6,160 bases of DNA from Clostridia bacterium (lineage in GTDB: Bacteria; Bacillota; Clostridia; Oscillospirales; CAG-272), in the NCBI GenBank assembly GCA_017453085.1, contig JAFTKV010000270.1, forward strand, positions 1-6,160, in the 5' to 3' direction. Position numbers and translations under genes: made by a program. Below the pieces are notes generated by a model. That model ran no database searches. It worked only from the letters and a program-made list of their open reading frames with translations, and had not been told where the DNA came from. Within the stretch, counting starts at the first letter, position 1; the number at the start of each line of letters is the position of its first letter. Shown one piece after another: positions 5,222-6,160 of this stretch.

Positions 5222-6130
5222 ATGGAACTGAAAAAATACCCGCTGAAGCTCTCCTCCGTTTGCAAAGAGATCATCTGGGGCGGCACCAAGCTGAAGTCTG
5301 ACTTCGGTAAGGTCTGCGATCTGGAAAAGGTTGCCGAGAGCTGGGAGCTGACCGTCCGCTACGACGGCATGAACGTGATCGAAAACGGCGAATGCGCCGG
5401 TATGCCCCTTGCCGATTATCTGGGCGACTCTGCCAAGGGCTTCCCTCTGCTGATCAAGCTCATCGACGCTTGCGACAAGCTGTCTATTCAGGTGCACCCC
5501 GACGACGAATACGCACAGGCTAACGAGGGCGAGTACGGCAAGACCGAGATGTGGTACATCGTGGATGCCGAGCCCGGCGCACAGCTGGTGTACGGTCTGG
5601 AAAACTACAACAAGGAAACCTTCGCCGCCGCTGCCAAGGACGGCACGCTGGAGAAATACCTCCACTACGTGGACGTGCATCCCGGTGACGTCTTCTTCAT
5701 CCCCGCAGGCTGTGTCCACGCCATCGGCGCAGGCATTCTTATTGCCGAGATCCAGCAGTCCTCCAACGTGACCTACCGCGTGTACGACTACAACCGCCGC
5801 GGTAAGGACGGACAGCTCCGTCCCCTCCACGTGGAAAAGGCGCTGGACGTGATCGTAGACTACACCGAGGACGAGATCAACGCTATCCGCTACGCCGACG
5901 GCTACTTCGAAGGCGCGCTGGCCAACTGCAAGTACTTCCGCGTCGAGCGGTACGTGGGCGATATTATCCTGAACGTGCAGGATAGCTTCATGCACGTCCT
6001 CTGCCTCTCGGGCGAGGGCACCGTGAACGGCGAGCCTATGAAGAAGGGCGACAGCTACTTCCTCCCCGCAGGCATGGGTCACGTCGAAGTCAAGGGCAAC
6101 GCCGAGATCATCACCTCCGTTGCGAAGTGA
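5222..6130 (+). CDS. manA: Mannose-6-phosphate isomerase, class I, short Firmicutes type
   Basis: This 302-residue cytoplasmic enzyme interconverts mannose 6-phosphate and fructose 6-phosphate, linking mannose use or GDP-mannose supply to glycolysis. The cupin-fold zinc site is intact: LSIQVHPDD with Q90 and H92, GKTEMWYI with E109, and IPAGCVHAIGAG with H166. The catalytic arginine is probably R186 in VTYRVYDYNR. A C-terminal cupin half follows (about 235-300), with the PAGMGH motif typical of short Bacillus-type ManA. The length suits the family of about 300-320. It is complete, with its own strong promoter and ribosome binding site, and appears to be transcribed alone as far as the window shows. 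No sugar-transport or regulatory gene lies next to it here, so its pathway context is not revealed. Confidence 0.96.
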   Translation: MELKKYPLKLSSVCKEIIWGGTKLKSDFGKVCDLEKVAESWELTVRYDGMNVIENGECAGMPLADYLGDSAKGFPLLIKLIDACDKLSIQVHPDDEYAQANEGEYGKTEMWYIVDAEPGAQLVYGLENYNKETFAAAAKDGTLEKYLHYVDVHPGDVFFIPAGCVHAIGAGILIAEIQQSSNVTYRVYDYNRRGKDGQLRPLHVEKALDVIVDYTEDEINAIRYADGYFEGALANCKYFRVERYVGDIILNVQDSFMHVLCLSGEGTVNGEPMKKGDSYFLPAGMGHVEVKGNAEIITSVAK

Positions 6131-6149
6131 CCAAGGGCGCTGCCCTTGG
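6131..6149 (+). repeat. Perfect inverted repeat after manA, possible dispersed repeat or terminator stem
   Basis: CCAAGGGC (6131-6138) and GCCCTTGG (6142-6149) pair perfectly over 8 bp around GCT, starting directly at the manA stop. The following 11 bases are GC-rich (ATCCCGCCCGC) with no T tract, so it does not look like a complete intrinsic terminator. Hairpins of this kind recur downstream of genes in some Clostridia genomes; that is from memory and cannot be checked in this window. Confidence 0.55.
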
Positions 6150-6160
6150 ATCCCGCCCGC

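Noticed and set aside
5186..6082. Long open frame antisense to manA (298 codons)
   Set aside because: It lies opposite an intact, motif-complete manA; GC-rich codon bias opens the reverse frame. It has no domain of its own.

Overview
This window looks like chromosomal DNA of a moderately GC-rich Gram-positive Clostridia, most likely an Oscillospiraceae/Ruminococcaceae-type gut bacterium. That is an inference from the AGGAG-type ribosome binding sites, a MutS2 with an Smr domain, a short Firmicutes-type ManA, and a DUF5685-like protein next to a J-domain protein. No species can be named from the sequence alone.

Left part, plus strand (1-2232). The window opens inside mutS2, whose C-terminal 277 residues (coiled coil, KOW-like linker, Smr domain) are present. 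A reading frame for a membrane protein with bacterial PH (DUF304/YdbT-like) domains overlaps the mutS2 stop as ATGA. A perfect 10-bp hairpin with a T-rich tail, evidently the mutS2 terminator, lies inside the first 25 codons of that frame. The frame also lacks the N-terminal membrane segments usual in the family, so its 5' end is suspect. A bidirectional terminator at 2204-2232 separates it from the next, convergent unit.

Centre, minus strand (2244-4801). A compact four-gene unit reads right to left: a DUF5685-like protein (3844-4725), a small TPR protein with a Cys-rich tail (3431-3838), a J-domain protein with the same kind of TPR module and its own Cys-rich tail (2791-3399), and a polytopic membrane protein (2244-2777). 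Gaps are 5, 31 and 13 nt. A consensus TATAAT lies upstream and the shared terminator lies downstream. The two TPR modules align without gaps at 22 of 73 identical residues, so they are paralogs. This unit is the best candidate for an undescribed system. A co-chaperone, a Cys-rich partner, a DUF5685 protein with two Asp-rich motifs and several Cys pairs, and a membrane protein suggest metal or redox handling, or assembly of a membrane-associated enzyme. The function is not known.

Right part (4846-6160). A small minus-strand gene encodes an 83-residue protein that is 72% Ser, Asn and Gln, followed by its own terminator. Divergent from it is manA (mannose-6-phosphate isomerase), complete, with a near-consensus sigma-A promoter and a strong ribosome binding site. 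Just after manA is a perfect 8-bp inverted repeat that continues towards the window edge and may begin a dispersed repeat or a terminator.
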